Assembly (NCBI GenBank): GCA_045652465.1
Contig: JAZRUI010000012.1
Location: 48,574-112,573, forward strand
From: SIG589 sp045652465
GTDB lineage: Bacteria > Bacillota > Clostridia > Oscillospirales > Acutalibacteraceae
Length of the DNA stretch: 64,000 bases
Direction: 5' to 3'
A program made the translations under genes and the position numbers. Of the stretch, positions 39,957 through 48,324 are shown piece by piece. The notes under the pieces were generated by a model. The model was not told the origin of the DNA. It was given only the letters and a program-made list of their open reading frames with translations, and ran no database searches. Numbering within the stretch: position 1 is the stretch's first letter; every line of letters begins with the position of its first letter.

Positions 39957-40517
39957 TTGGAAATAAATGCTTCCAATGCAGGTGTTGCACAAGGTGGCCT
40001 TGTCAGCACGGATGAAATTAGAATTCTAATATGTTATATCCTTCATACAATTAAGCAACCCGTTCCCGCGCAGCAGCTTTCCGAGCTTTTGCATTATGAG
40101 GGCGTTGCTAATTATTTCGAGGTTAGTTCCGCATTTGCCGAGCTTTGCGAAAATGGTTTGATAGCCAAAAATGCTAACGATAACGCCCTTTATGAAATAA
40201 CTCCTACGGGCAGCACCGTTGCAACCACGCTAAAAACCTCTGTCCCCTTAACCATTCGCGATAAAGCCTATTCCCTTGCGGTTAGAATGCTTTCCCGCAT
40301 TAAATATGCGAAGGAAACTACTGTTGAGATTAAGCCGCTCGATATTGGTTATAACATTCGCTGCGCAATCAATGAAGGCTCGTTAGAACTTATGGCGGTT
40401 TCGCTTTTTGTTCCCGATGAGGCGCAAGCAAACAGCATTAAAGAGCGCTTTGTTAACGACCCGACTATCATCTACTCGGGAATGATTGAGCTCTTAACCG
40501 ACACTTCTTTGGATTAA
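39957..40517 (+). CDS. DUF4364 family winged-helix protein
   Basis: A 186-aa protein that starts with a TTG behind AAAAGGATG. The N-terminal ~85 residues fit a winged helix: DEIRILICYILHTIKQPVPA, QQLSELLHYEGV, FAELCENGLIAKN and the wing ALYEITPTGST. The C-terminal half is an alpha/beta domain (IRCAINEGSLELMAVSLFVP) expected for DUF4364, a clostridial family with unknown ligand. It probably binds DNA and may regulate its own promoter through the palindrome at 39888-39905. Confidence 0.8.
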   Translation: MEINASNAGVAQGGLVSTDEIRILICYILHTIKQPVPAQQLSELLHYEGVANYFEVSSAFAELCENGLIAKNANDNALYEITPTGSTVATTLKTSVPLTIRDKAYSLAVRMLSRIKYAKETTVEIKPLDIGYNIRCAINEGSLELMAVSLFVPDEAQANSIKERFVNDPTIIYSGMIELLTDTSLD

Positions 40518-40555
40518 AAAAATAAGATGTTATCCAAACTGAATAACATCTTATC
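40517..40555 (-). terminator. Terminator of tRNA-Thr
   Basis: ATAAGATGTTAT/ATAACATCTTAT, a 12-bp perfect stem (40523-40555) with a T-run on the minus strand. It may also slow plus-strand transcription from the DUF4364 gene. Confidence 0.78.
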
Positions 40556-40556
40556 T

Positions 40557-40632
40557 TGGAGCTGAAGATGGGACTCGAACCCACGACCTGCTGATTACGA
40601 ATCAGCTGCTCTACCAACTGAGCCACTCCAGC
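40557..40632 (-). tRNA. tRNA-Thr (anticodon CGT)
   Basis: A complete cloverleaf on the minus strand: acceptor GCTGGAG/CTTCAGC, D-loop AGTTGGTAGA, anticodon loop TTCGTAA (CGT, decoding ACG), T-arm GGTTCGAGTCC, discriminator T and an encoded CCA. Confidence 0.97.
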
Positions 40633-40647
40633 AAAATTGCCTTTTGC

Positions 40648-40676
40648 ATTATAACAATATTTTGCAACTCAGTCAA
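40648..40676 (-). promoter_or_regulatory. Promoter of tRNA-Thr
   Basis: Minus strand TTGACT (40671-40676), 17 bp, TATAAT (40648-40653). Confidence 0.78.
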
Positions 40677-40703
40677 GTATAAACTCTTAATTATGAGGTT
40701 AAT

Positions 40704-41144
40704 ATGGATAATAATTATTTTAACAACAAATTGCGCGAACTGCGCAAGAATAACAACCTGACGCAGGCTCAGGTTGCCAAAGCCTTGGGGTTAAAACTTA
40801 ATACATATTCACACCTTGAACTCGATGGAAAACGCCCCAGCGTTGATTTATTGCAAAAAATTTGCAATATGTATTTAATTTCTATTGAGGAGCTTACGGG
40901 CGAAAAAAAGAAAAAGGGATATGATTTTAGGCAACCCGAAATGCGTCCCTTGATTTTTAGCGATAACTTTGGCGACCTTGTTAATACTAACAAGATTTTT
41001 GAAGAGCCGCAGTTTTTGCGCGATTTGCAAACAACTGAGCAGGATATAATTCTCTATTATCGCCAGTTGCCCGAGGAAGAACAAAAGAAAATTGTTCGCT
41101 ATATTGAGCGAACCTTTAAAAAGAATATTCCGGAAGAAAAATAG
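40704..41144 (+). CDS. XRE-family helix-turn-helix regulator
   Basis: A 146-aa DNA-binding protein. Residues ~8-62 form a Cro/CI-type HTH (LRELRKNNNLTQAQVAKALG, TYSHLELDGKRPSVDLLQKI, YLISIEELTG). The remaining ~80 residues are helical and acidic, ending EEEQKKIVRYIERTFKK, probably for dimerisation. Such short XRE proteins are often chromosomal regulators of a few genes; no target can be named. It is monocistronic, between tRNA-Thr (divergent) and a terminator that separates it from tuf. Confidence 0.88.
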   Translation: MDNNYFNNKLRELRKNNNLTQAQVAKALGLKLNTYSHLELDGKRPSVDLLQKICNMYLISIEELTGEKKKKGYDFRQPEMRPLIFSDNFGDLVNTNKIFEEPQFLRDLQTTEQDIILYYRQLPEEEQKKIVRYIERTFKKNIPEEK

Positions 41145-41168
41145 AGCGTTAATCGCTCTATTTTTTTT
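41142..41168 (+). terminator. Terminator of the XRE gene
   Basis: TAGAGCG, loop TTAAT, CGCTCTA, then TTTTTTTT. The stop codon TAG opens the stem. Confidence 0.85.
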
Positions 41169-41173
41169 GCAAC

Positions 41174-41208
41174 AAAAAAACGGATGCAGGAAACTGCATC
41201 CGTTTTTA
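41174..41208 (-). terminator. Terminator of tuf
   Basis: CGGATGCAG/CTGCATCCG stem, A-run on the left and TTTTT on the right; it ends the str operon on minus and also backs up the XRE terminator. Confidence 0.85.
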
Positions 41209-41218
41209 TTAGTTTGAA

Positions 41219-42418
41219 TTAGCCGTTGATAGCGGTAACAACGCCGGAACCAACAGTACGGCCACCTTCGCGGATAGCGAAGCGGAGACCTTCTTCAATA
41301 GCGATAGGAGTGATGAGCTCAACATCCATCTCTACGTTATCGCCAGGCATGCACATCTCGGTGCCTGCGGGAAGGGAGATAACGCCGGTAACGTCAGTAG
41401 TTCTGAAGTAGAACTGGGGACGATAGTTGTTGAAGAAAGGAGTATGACGGCCGCCTTCATCCTTGGAAAGAACGTAAACCTGACCATGGAACTTGGTGTG
41501 GGGGTTTACAGAGCCGGGCTTACAAAGAACCTGACCACGCTCGATGTCAGTTCTCTGAATACCACGGAGGAGAGCACCGATGTTATCGCCAGCCTCAGCG
41601 TAATCGAGAAGCTTACGGAACATTTCGATACCGGTTACAACAGTCTTAGCTCTCTCATCGGTAAGACCAATGATTTCAACTTCCTCAGAAGTACGGAGCT
41701 GACCACGCTCAACACGGCCGGTAGCAACGGTACCACGACCGGTGATGGTGAATACGTCTTCAACAGGCATAAGGAAAGGAAGGTCAGCCTTACGATCCGG
41801 AGTGGGAATGTAAGAGTCAACAGCATCCATAAGCTCTGCGATAGGAGCATACTCAGGGAGAGAAGGATCATTGTCAGCAATGAGAGCCTTGTGAGCAGAA
41901 CCCTTGATGATGGGAGTATCATCGCCGGGGAACTCATAGTTGTCAAGAGTCTCGCGGATTTCCATCTCAACGAGCTCGAGGAGCTCTTCGTCATCAACGA
42001 GGTCAGTCTTGTTCATGAATACAACAATGTAGGGAACGCCAACCTGACGAGCAAGGAGAAGGTGCTCCTTGGTCTGAGCCATGGGGCCGTCAGTAGAAGC
42101 GATAACGAGGATAGCACCGTCCATCTGAGCAGCACCGGTGATCATGTTCTTAACATAGTCAGCGTGTCCGGGGCAGTCAACGTGTGCATAGTGACGAGTA
42201 TCGGTCTCGTACTCAACGTGTGCGGTATTGATTGTAATACCACGCTCTCTCTCTTCGGGAGCCTTATCGATGTTTGCATAGTCCTCGAACTGTGCCTGGC
42301 CCTTAAGGGAAAGGTACTTGGTGATAGCAGCGGTTAAAGTGGTCTTACCATGGTCAACGTGGCCGATGGTACCAATGTTAACGTGCGGCTTATTTCTTTC
42401 AAATTTTGCTTTTGCCAT
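41219..42418 (-). CDS. tuf: Translation elongation factor EF-Tu
   Basis: EF-Tu delivers aminoacyl-tRNA to the ribosome. The 399-aa protein has G1 GHVDHGKTTL (18-27), DCPGHADYVKNM, NKTDLVDDEE and the domain II/III motifs. Codon use is strongly biased, and this leaves long stop-free shadows on the other strand. It is last in the str operon but also has its own promoter. AAGGAGG precedes the ATG. Confidence 0.99.
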   Translation of the reverse strand: MAKAKFERNKPHVNIGTIGHVDHGKTTLTAAITKYLSLKGQAQFEDYANIDKAPEERERGITINTAHVEYETDTRHYAHVDCPGHADYVKNMITGAAQMDGAILVIASTDGPMAQTKEHLLLARQVGVPYIVVFMNKTDLVDDEELLELVEMEIRETLDNYEFPGDDTPIIKGSAHKALIADNDPSLPEYAPIAELMDAVDSYIPTPDRKADLPFLMPVEDVFTITGRGTVATGRVERGQLRTSEEVEIIGLTDERAKTVVTGIEMFRKLLDYAEAGDNIGALLRGIQRTDIERGQVLCKPGSVNPHTKFHGQVYVLSKDEGGRHTPFFNNYRPQFYFRTTDVTGVISLPAGTEMCMPGDNVEMDVELITPIAIEEGLRFAIREGGRTVGSGVVTAING

Positions 42419-42464
42419 TGGGATTTCCTCCTTAAAATGTTTATATTGGTAAATTCCAAAATAT

Positions 42465-42493
42465 ATTCTACCAAAGATTTAATAAAAGTTCAA
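42465..42493 (-). promoter_or_regulatory. Internal promoter of tuf
   Basis: Minus strand TTGAAC (42488-42493), 17 bp, TAGAAT (42465-42470), in the fusA-tuf gap. It allows extra EF-Tu production. Confidence 0.65.
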
Positions 42494-42506
42494 GTGTTAT
42501 TTTAGA

Positions 42507-44588
42507 TTAGTCCTTCTTCTGTCTGGAAGAAACAATCTGCTCAGCAATGCTCTTCGGAACTTCCTTGTAGCCGTCGGGTTCCATTACATACTGACCACGG
42601 CCCTGAGACTTAGAGCGGAGGTCGGTTGCGTAACCGAACATGTCAGCAAGCGGAACGCGAGCATTGATCTGCTTAACACCGGAACGATCCTCGAAGCCTT
42701 GGATTTCGCCACGACGAGAGTTAAGATCGCCGATAACATCGCCCATATACTCTTCGGGAACGATAACAACAACCTTCATGATAGGCTCAAGAATTACGGG
42801 AGCTGCCTCTCTGCAAGCCTCTTTGAATGCCATAGAACCGGCAATCTTAAATGCCATTTCAGAAGAGTCAACTTCGTGGTAAGAACCGTCATAAAGTGTT
42901 ACCTTAACGTCAACAACGGGGTAGCCTGCAAGAACACCGGCCTGTAATGCGCCCTGAATACCTGCATCAACAGGACCGATGAATTCCTTCGGAATTGCAC
43001 CGCCGGTAACAGCGTTAACGAATTCATAACCCTTACCGGTTTCGTTGGGCTCAACGATAATCTTAACATGACCGTACTGACCGGAACCACCGGACTGACG
43101 CTTATACTTGGTTTCGTGGTCAACCTTGTTGCGAATAGTTTCCTTATAAGCAACCTGAGGAGCACCAACATTAGCCTCAACCTTAAACTCACGAAGGAGA
43201 CGGTCAACGATAATTTCAAGGTGTAACTCACCCATACCAGCAATAATGGTCTGGCCGGTTTCCTCATCGGTATAGCACTTGAAGGTCGGATCTTCTTCAG
43301 CAAGCTTTGCAAGAGCAAGACCCATCTTCTCCTGACCTGCCTTGGTCTTCGGTTCGATAGCAACGCGAATAACAGGATCCGGGAAGTTCATAGATTCGAG
43401 AATTACAGGATGCTTTTCGTCGCAAAGAGTATCACCGGTGGTGGTATTCTTAAGACCAACAGCAGCAGCGATATCACCAGCATAGCAGGTATCGATATCT
43501 TCACGGCTGTTAGCGTGCATCTGTAAGATACGGCCCATACGCTCTCTATTGCCCTTTACCGAGTTATAAACGGCAGTACCGGAGTCAACCGATCCCGAAT
43601 ATACACGGAAGAAGCAGATCTTACCAACATAGGGGTCAGTAGCGATCTTGAACGCGAGAGCAGCAAAAGGCTCGTTATCGGAAGAATGTCTAACCTCTTC
43701 CTCTTCGGTATCGGGATTTACACCCTTAATTGCTTCAACGTCGGTCGGAGCGGGCATGAAATCAACGATAGCATCGAGAAGGGGCTGAACACCCTTGTTA
43801 CGATAAGAAGTACCGCAGCAAACGGGTACCATATCATTATCAATAGTAGCTTTACGGATGATCTTCTTGATTTGCTCAACAGAAGGCTCAACACCCTCGA
43901 AATACTGTTCCATAAGCTCTTCATCCATTTCAACAACGGACTCGATAAGAGCAGTACGGTATTTCTCGGCGAGTTCCTTCATGTCATCCGGAATAGCCTC
44001 ACGACGAACATCTTTTCCAAGGTCGTCGTAGTAAATTTCAGCATCGTTGTTAATAAGGTCAACGATTCCACGGAAGGTGTTTTCAACACCGATCGGGAGC
44101 TGAATCGGAACAGCATTACAATTGAAGCGTTCCTTAACCATGTCGAGAACACGGTAGAAATCGGCACCCATAATGTCCATCTTGTTAACATAGATCATAC
44201 GGGGAACCTTATATTCGTCAGCCTGACGCCAAACGGTTTCAGACTGAGGCTCAACACCGCCCTTTGCGCACAAAACGGTTACAGAACCGTCGAGAACGCG
44301 GAGCGAACGCTGAACTTCAACGGTGAAGTCAACGTGTCCGGGAGTGTCGATAATATTGACACGATGGTCCTTCCAGAAACAAGTGGTAGCAGCGGAGGTA
44401 ATGGTAATACCTCTCTCCTGCTCTTGAGCCATCCAGTCCATTACGGCATCGCCGTCATGGGTTTCACCGATTTTGTGAGTTTTACCTGTGTAGAACAGGA
44501 TACGCTCGGTGGTGGTTGTCTTACCTGCGTCAATGTGGGCCATAATACCAATATTTCTTGTTTTTTCAAGAGATACCTTTCTTGGCAT
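42507..44588 (-). CDS. fusA: Translation elongation factor EF-G
   Basis: EF-G drives ribosomal translocation. The 693-aa GTPase has G1 AHIDAGKTTTTER, DTPGHVDFTVEV, NKMD, and the five-domain layout with GGSGQYGHVKI in domain IV and a domain V ending LRSKSQGRGQY. The ATG at 44586-44588 (MPRKVSLEKTRNIG) follows TGGAGG; the ATG four codons upstream overlaps that site. Confidence 0.99.
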   Translation of the reverse strand: MPRKVSLEKTRNIGIMAHIDAGKTTTTERILFYTGKTHKIGETHDGDAVMDWMAQEQERGITITSAATTCFWKDHRVNIIDTPGHVDFTVEVQRSLRVLDGSVTVLCAKGGVEPQSETVWRQADEYKVPRMIYVNKMDIMGADFYRVLDMVKERFNCNAVPIQLPIGVENTFRGIVDLINNDAEIYYDDLGKDVRREAIPDDMKELAEKYRTALIESVVEMDEELMEQYFEGVEPSVEQIKKIIRKATIDNDMVPVCCGTSYRNKGVQPLLDAIVDFMPAPTDVEAIKGVNPDTEEEEVRHSSDNEPFAALAFKIATDPYVGKICFFRVYSGSVDSGTAVYNSVKGNRERMGRILQMHANSREDIDTCYAGDIAAAVGLKNTTTGDTLCDEKHPVILESMNFPDPVIRVAIEPKTKAGQEKMGLALAKLAEEDPTFKCYTDEETGQTIIAGMGELHLEIIVDRLLREFKVEANVGAPQVAYKETIRNKVDHETKYKRQSGGSGQYGHVKIIVEPNETGKGYEFVNAVTGGAIPKEFIGPVDAGIQGALQAGVLAGYPVVDVKVTLYDGSYHEVDSSEMAFKIAGSMAFKEACREAAPVILEPIMKVVVIVPEEYMGDVIGDLNSRRGEIQGFEDRSGVKQINARVPLADMFGYATDLRSKSQGRGQYVMEPDGYKEVPKSIAEQIVSSRQKKD

Positions 44589-44640
44589 ATTATCCTCCAT
44601 TTAAGCCGCAAATGCGGCAAAGACTAATTTTGTTTCATTC

Positions 44641-45111
44641 TTACCATCTGTAATGAGCGAAAGCCTTGTTAGCTTCAGCCATTTTATGAGTATCGTCACG
44701 CTTCTTAGCGGCACCGCCGATGCCATTGATAGCATCGAGGATCTCGTTTGCGAGACGCTCCTTCATTGTGGCTTCAGAACGGGCACGGCTGTAGTTGGTT
44801 AACCAGCGAAGGCCTAAGGTCTGCTTTCTCTCAGGACGAACCTCAAAGGGTACCTGATAGGTAGCACCGCCCTTGCGGACAGCCTTAACCTCGAGCTGGG
44901 GCACAACATTTTCCATTGCCTGCTCAAAAACCTCCAGCGGATCTTTACCGGTCTTCTCGGCAATAATGTCGAAAGCTCCGTAAACGATCTTCTGGGCTAC
45001 GCCCTTCTTACCATCAAGCATGATGTTATTGATAAGGCGAGTTACAATTTTAGAATTATACAGTGGATCCGGCAAAACATCGCGTTTTGCGATAAAGCCT
45101 CTTCTTGGCAC
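44641..45111 (-). CDS. rpsG: 30S ribosomal protein S7
   Basis: S7 nucleates the head of the 30S subunit and may repress its own operon. The 156-aa protein has RRGFIAKRDVLPDP at the start and LGLRWLTNYSRARSE. A GTG at 45109-45111 with GGAGG eight bases upstream gives the family N-terminus; the longer frame starts inside the ribosome site. A hairpin lies between rpsL and rpsG. Confidence 0.97.
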   Translation of the reverse strand: MPRRGFIAKRDVLPDPLYNSKIVTRLINNIMLDGKKGVAQKIVYGAFDIIAEKTGKDPLEVFEQAMENVVPQLEVKAVRKGGATYQVPFEVRPERKQTLGLRWLTNYSRARSEATMKERLANEILDAINGIGGAAKKRDDTHKMAEANKAFAHYRW

Positions 45112-45172
45112 TGCACTTCCCTCCTTCACATTTATGATATCATAGGTACTCGAGTGACAAATCCCGTGGCAC

Positions 45173-45214
45173 CAAGCAGGGCGTTACATATATTATATAT
45201 AATAACGCTGCTTG
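45173..45214 (-). promoter_or_regulatory. Hairpin between rpsL and rpsG
   Basis: CAAGCAG (45173-45179) pairs with CTGCTTG (45208-45214) and, inside, GTTA with TAAC, around an AT-rich centre. It has no T-run. S7 of E. coli binds the S12-S7 spacer to repress translation; whether this hairpin does the same is open. Confidence 0.4.
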
Positions 45215-45240
45215 ATATTGCAGCTGATTCGTCTTTAACT

Positions 45241-45663
45241 TTATTTTGCGCTGGCTTTCGGGCGCTTTGCGCCGTACTTAGAGCGGCTCTGCATTCTGTT
45301 GGCAACACCCTGGGTATCAAGGGTTCCGCGGATGATGTGGTAACGCACACCGGGAAGGTCCTTAACACGTCCGCCACGAATCAAAACAACGCTATGCTCC
45401 TGCAGGTTGTGTCCAACGCCCGGAATGTAAGCGGAAACTTCCATACCGTTCGAAAGACGTACTCTCGCAATTTTACGCAAAGCAGAGTTCGGCTTCTTGG
45501 GGGTCGAGGTCTTAACAGCTGTGCAGACACCACGCTTCTGGGGAGAGTTCTGGTCTACCTGAACGCGCTTCATAGAGTTGAAGCTCTTTAAAAGAGCAGG
45601 AGCCTTAGCTTTCTTCTCCAAAGATTCGCGGCCGTTGCGCACTAACTGGTTAAAGGTTGGCAT
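45241..45663 (-). CDS. rpsL: 30S ribosomal protein S12
   Basis: S12 is the decoding-centre protein. The 140-aa protein starts MPTFNQLVRNGRE and has the streptomycin-site segments TPKKPNSALRK and VLIRGGRVKDLPGVRYH. AGGAGG precedes the ATG. It opens the rpsL-rpsG-fusA-tuf operon with a perfect -35 promoter at 45776-45804. Confidence 0.99.
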   Translation of the reverse strand: MPTFNQLVRNGRESLEKKAKAPALLKSFNSMKRVQVDQNSPQKRGVCTAVKTSTPKKPNSALRKIARVRLSNGMEVSAYIPGVGHNLQEHSVVLIRGGRVKDLPGVRYHIIRGTLDTQGVANRMQSRSKYGAKRPKASAK

Positions 45664-45775
45664 ATTACACCTCCTATTTATAAATTAATATCTCGCAGGA
45701 GGACACTTGTCCGCCCACGTAATATCTAACATATAACTGAAGATTATGTTAACCATAATACCCCAGCAATTACTG

Positions 45776-45804
45776 ATAATACCACGAAAAGTCAAGTTTG
45801 TCAA
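45776..45804 (-). promoter_or_regulatory. Promoter of the rpsL-rpsG-fusA-tuf operon
   Basis: Minus strand TTGACA (45799-45804), 17 bp, TATTAT (45776-45781), giving a leader of about 105 nt with a small GGACA/TGTCC hairpin. It begins 21 bp after the GT2 stop codon with no terminator between. Confidence 0.78.
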
Positions 45805-45824
45805 TAGGTAAATGCTATTTAAAA

Positions 45825-46817
45825 CTATCCTTTAATTTTAAGCAAAAGGTGGAGCAGTTTATAGAATCTATGTTTCAAGCAAAACAAGAAAATTTTGCCC
45901 GTTATTCCCTTCCCTGCAACGGATTGCTTAAAATATTTGTTTTCTAAAAATTGGGGGTAATTCTCGAAGGAATAATTATAAAACTCTTTTAAAAGCGGAT
46001 GGCGCGAAACAGCTTTAAGAATTCTCGCGGGGGCATCCCAAAATATGGCTTGTACAGCGATATATTCGAGTTCTTCTTTGAAATCATCAAAGAATCCGTT
46101 TTGTTTATAAAAATCGATTACATCCTCAACAGCATCAATAATTTCACGGTTGCGGTCGAGATTCTTATTGTGAATTATTGAGCCCGCTCTTTGAAGATAG
46201 TAATAAAAGCATTGATTTGTAAAAACAACGCCATCGGCAACCGAAAACAATTTGGTAGTTGTGCGAAGGTCCTCATACCAAACCTTGCTCGGATAGCGAA
46301 TGTTGTTTTCCAAAAACAGTTCACGCTTATAAATCTTATTGCAAGCTGCAGGCGGAACGGTTAAAACGAATTTATCGCTTTTAACATCAAGTTTTTTTCC
46401 ATAAGGAACATTGTCAACGCAATCCCAGCCGTCACCGCTTTCGGTAACATATCTTAATCCGCAAACCGCAATATCGGATTCGTTATTCACCGCAAGCGCG
46501 ACCATCTCTTCGAGCATATTGGGCGCGATACAGTCATCACTATCGATAAACGAAAGATAAGAACCCGTTGCAATCTCGATTCCCGTATTACGGGCGCCGC
46601 CTAATCCCTTGTTCTCTTGATGGATTACTTTAACCTTGTCGGGATATTTTTCGGCATACGAATCGATTATACTGCCGCTGTTATCAGTTCCGCCGTCATT
46701 AATAGCAATTATCTCAAAATTTTCATAGGTTTGAGCTAATATTGAATCAAGACACTTGCTTATATAGTTTTCAACATTATAGACCGGAACAATAACGCTA
46801 ACTTTAGGACAGTTCAT
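45825..46817 (-). CDS. Family 2 glycosyltransferase
   Basis: A 330-aa GT-A fold enzyme: VSVIVPVYNVENYISKCLDS at the start, AINDGGTDNSG, GLGGARNTGIEIATGSYLSFIDSDD (DxD) and WYEDLRTTTKLF as the acceptor region. It should transfer a sugar from a nucleotide donor to a surface polymer. The ATG at 46815-46817 follows AGGAGG; it overlaps the ligase-like gene by 14 bp. It is the third gene of a cassette lying between rpoC and rpsL. Confidence 0.92.
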   Translation of the reverse strand: MNCPKVSVIVPVYNVENYISKCLDSILAQTYENFEIIAINDGGTDNSGSIIDSYAEKYPDKVKVIHQENKGLGGARNTGIEIATGSYLSFIDSDDCIAPNMLEEMVALAVNNESDIAVCGLRYVTESGDGWDCVDNVPYGKKLDVKSDKFVLTVPPAACNKIYKRELFLENNIRYPSKVWYEDLRTTTKLFSVADGVVFTNQCFYYYLQRAGSIIHNKNLDRNREIIDAVEDVIDFYKQNGFFDDFKEELEYIAVQAIFWDAPARILKAVSRHPLLKEFYNYSFENYPQFLENKYFKQSVAGKGITGKIFLFCLKHRFYKLLHLLLKIKG

Positions 46818-48321
46818 CGATTTTGGCCTCCTTTTTGTCTTTATAAAGCACAAAAATAGATGCTAATATCAGCGAAATATAAATCGAAACATTCGGACGG
46901 CGCAAAACATTACCCGAAAGCTGGGCGGCAAGCATAAGCAACGCGAAGGTTCCGCAAAGCAGGCCGCTCTCCATGCTGAAGAGTGTTTTGAAATCCCTGA
47001 AGAGTTCCTTGATGATTAAATAAACAAAATATGCCATAAATAAGATATAAAGAGCAAATCCAACATAACCGGAATAATAGAACACTGCAGGAAAATCATT
47101 TTCCAAATCATAAACCTCTTTATCGGTTATTAAGGTTTGATATTCATATCCAAAGCAACGGGTTAGGAAATCGGAATCCTCCCAAGCGAGCGCCGCAAAG
47201 GTGTTTTTCTTTTGGCGAACATTAAGAAGGGTTGCCGAATTGGTTGTGTAGTTATATTTCTCCGCAACACGCTCGATGCCGAATTCATCAATTATATCAT
47301 TAAGGAATCCGCCGGCGAATTCTCGATAAAGCTTATCAAACTTCTCTAACTTTTTGCGCTTTTCTTCAGCCTTTTCTTCTTCGGTAAGTTCGCTACCGTC
47401 GCCGGGCTTTTCGGGTTGCTCGGGGTCTTTAGACAAGGTGTCGTTTATAGCGTTTTGATGGTTATCATATGCCGCGCTTTGGCTATTTTCGCGCGCCTTC
47501 ATCGGCGACTTATCAATAAACGCAAAGGTTAAAACCAAAACGGCACACAAAGCAAATATCGGAACGGAATTCGTTAGGATATATTTTCTTTTGGAATCGG
47601 CCGTCGTGAAAAAGTTAATGACAATTAAGCAAAGGAAGCCAACGGCGATTATAACAAGCGAATAGAAGGTTAGCTTTGTTCCTGTAAAGAAAAGCAGGCT
47701 AAAGCATATTCCGCAAGCTCCAACAAATAAAACCTTATGCAAGCGATAAACAAACAAAAGAGCGAGCGGCATCAAGAGCATAACAATAGAGCTTTGCGCA
47801 TTATGGATGCCAAACCAGCCCATAAGGCCTATCTTATGGTAAGAACCATATGTATATTCAGGCATACCAACAAGGAATGAAAGTCCGATAACTCCCCAAA
47901 TCATACAAACATTTGTGAAAAATGCCGCACAAATCGTTCCCATCGGTTTGTTTATGCGCCTGAGAACCGTTATGAAGGCAATGGTCATAGCGGGAGTGTG
48001 AACCGTTCTGAAAAAGTTTGCCGCATCATCGAATGGCGATGCATAGCCAATCCTGAAGCAATTAATCGCGTGGAGAATAAAATATCCACCCGCAATCGCG
48101 GCAAAAATAACATATACCTTCTTTTTCTCGCTAATCAAAAAAGCAAAAGCGACAACGAAAACAAGCATTGCCATGCGAAGGAATGTTGTAAATATTGTCA
48201 TATCAGCCTTGATTAAAAAGTAAGAAAGGACATCCAAGAGAGGTTGCATTGTTATTAACAAAAACATAAATATTTTAAGCGTTTTTTCTTCCTTAATACG
48301 CTTTAATATCGCGTTAAACAT
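46804..48321 (-). CDS. O-antigen ligase-like membrane protein
   Basis: A 505-aa polytopic protein with about ten transmembrane helices and one large extracytoplasmic loop (roughly residues 270-425), charged and low in complexity (KPGDGSELTEEEKAEEKRKK). This layout matches WaaL/Wzy-type O-antigen ligases or polymerases, which join polysaccharide units to lipid or protein acceptors on the outside of the membrane. Its glycosyltransferase neighbours on both sides support a role in a cell-surface polymer. Ligase versus polymerase is undecided. Confidence 0.82.
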   Translation of the reverse strand: MFNAILKRIKEEKTLKIFMFLLITMQPLLDVLSYFLIKADMTIFTTFLRMAMLVFVVAFAFLISEKKKVYVIFAAIAGGYFILHAINCFRIGYASPFDDAANFFRTVHTPAMTIAFITVLRRINKPMGTICAAFFTNVCMIWGVIGLSFLVGMPEYTYGSYHKIGLMGWFGIHNAQSSIVMLLMPLALLFVYRLHKVLFVGACGICFSLLFFTGTKLTFYSLVIIAVGFLCLIVINFFTTADSKRKYILTNSVPIFALCAVLVLTFAFIDKSPMKARENSQSAAYDNHQNAINDTLSKDPEQPEKPGDGSELTEEEKAEEKRKKLEKFDKLYREFAGGFLNDIIDEFGIERVAEKYNYTTNSATLLNVRQKKNTFAALAWEDSDFLTRCFGYEYQTLITDKEVYDLENDFPAVFYYSGYVGFALYILFMAYFVYLIIKELFRDFKTLFSMESGLLCGTFALLMLAAQLSGNVLRRPNVSIYISLILASIFVLYKDKKEAKIDELS

Positions 48322-48324
48322 AGA

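Noticed and set aside
41444..42337. Plus-strand 297-aa frame opposite tuf
   Set aside because: Antisense shadow of EF-Tu caused by codon bias; the same applies to the 313-aa frame at 43686-44627 opposite fusA.
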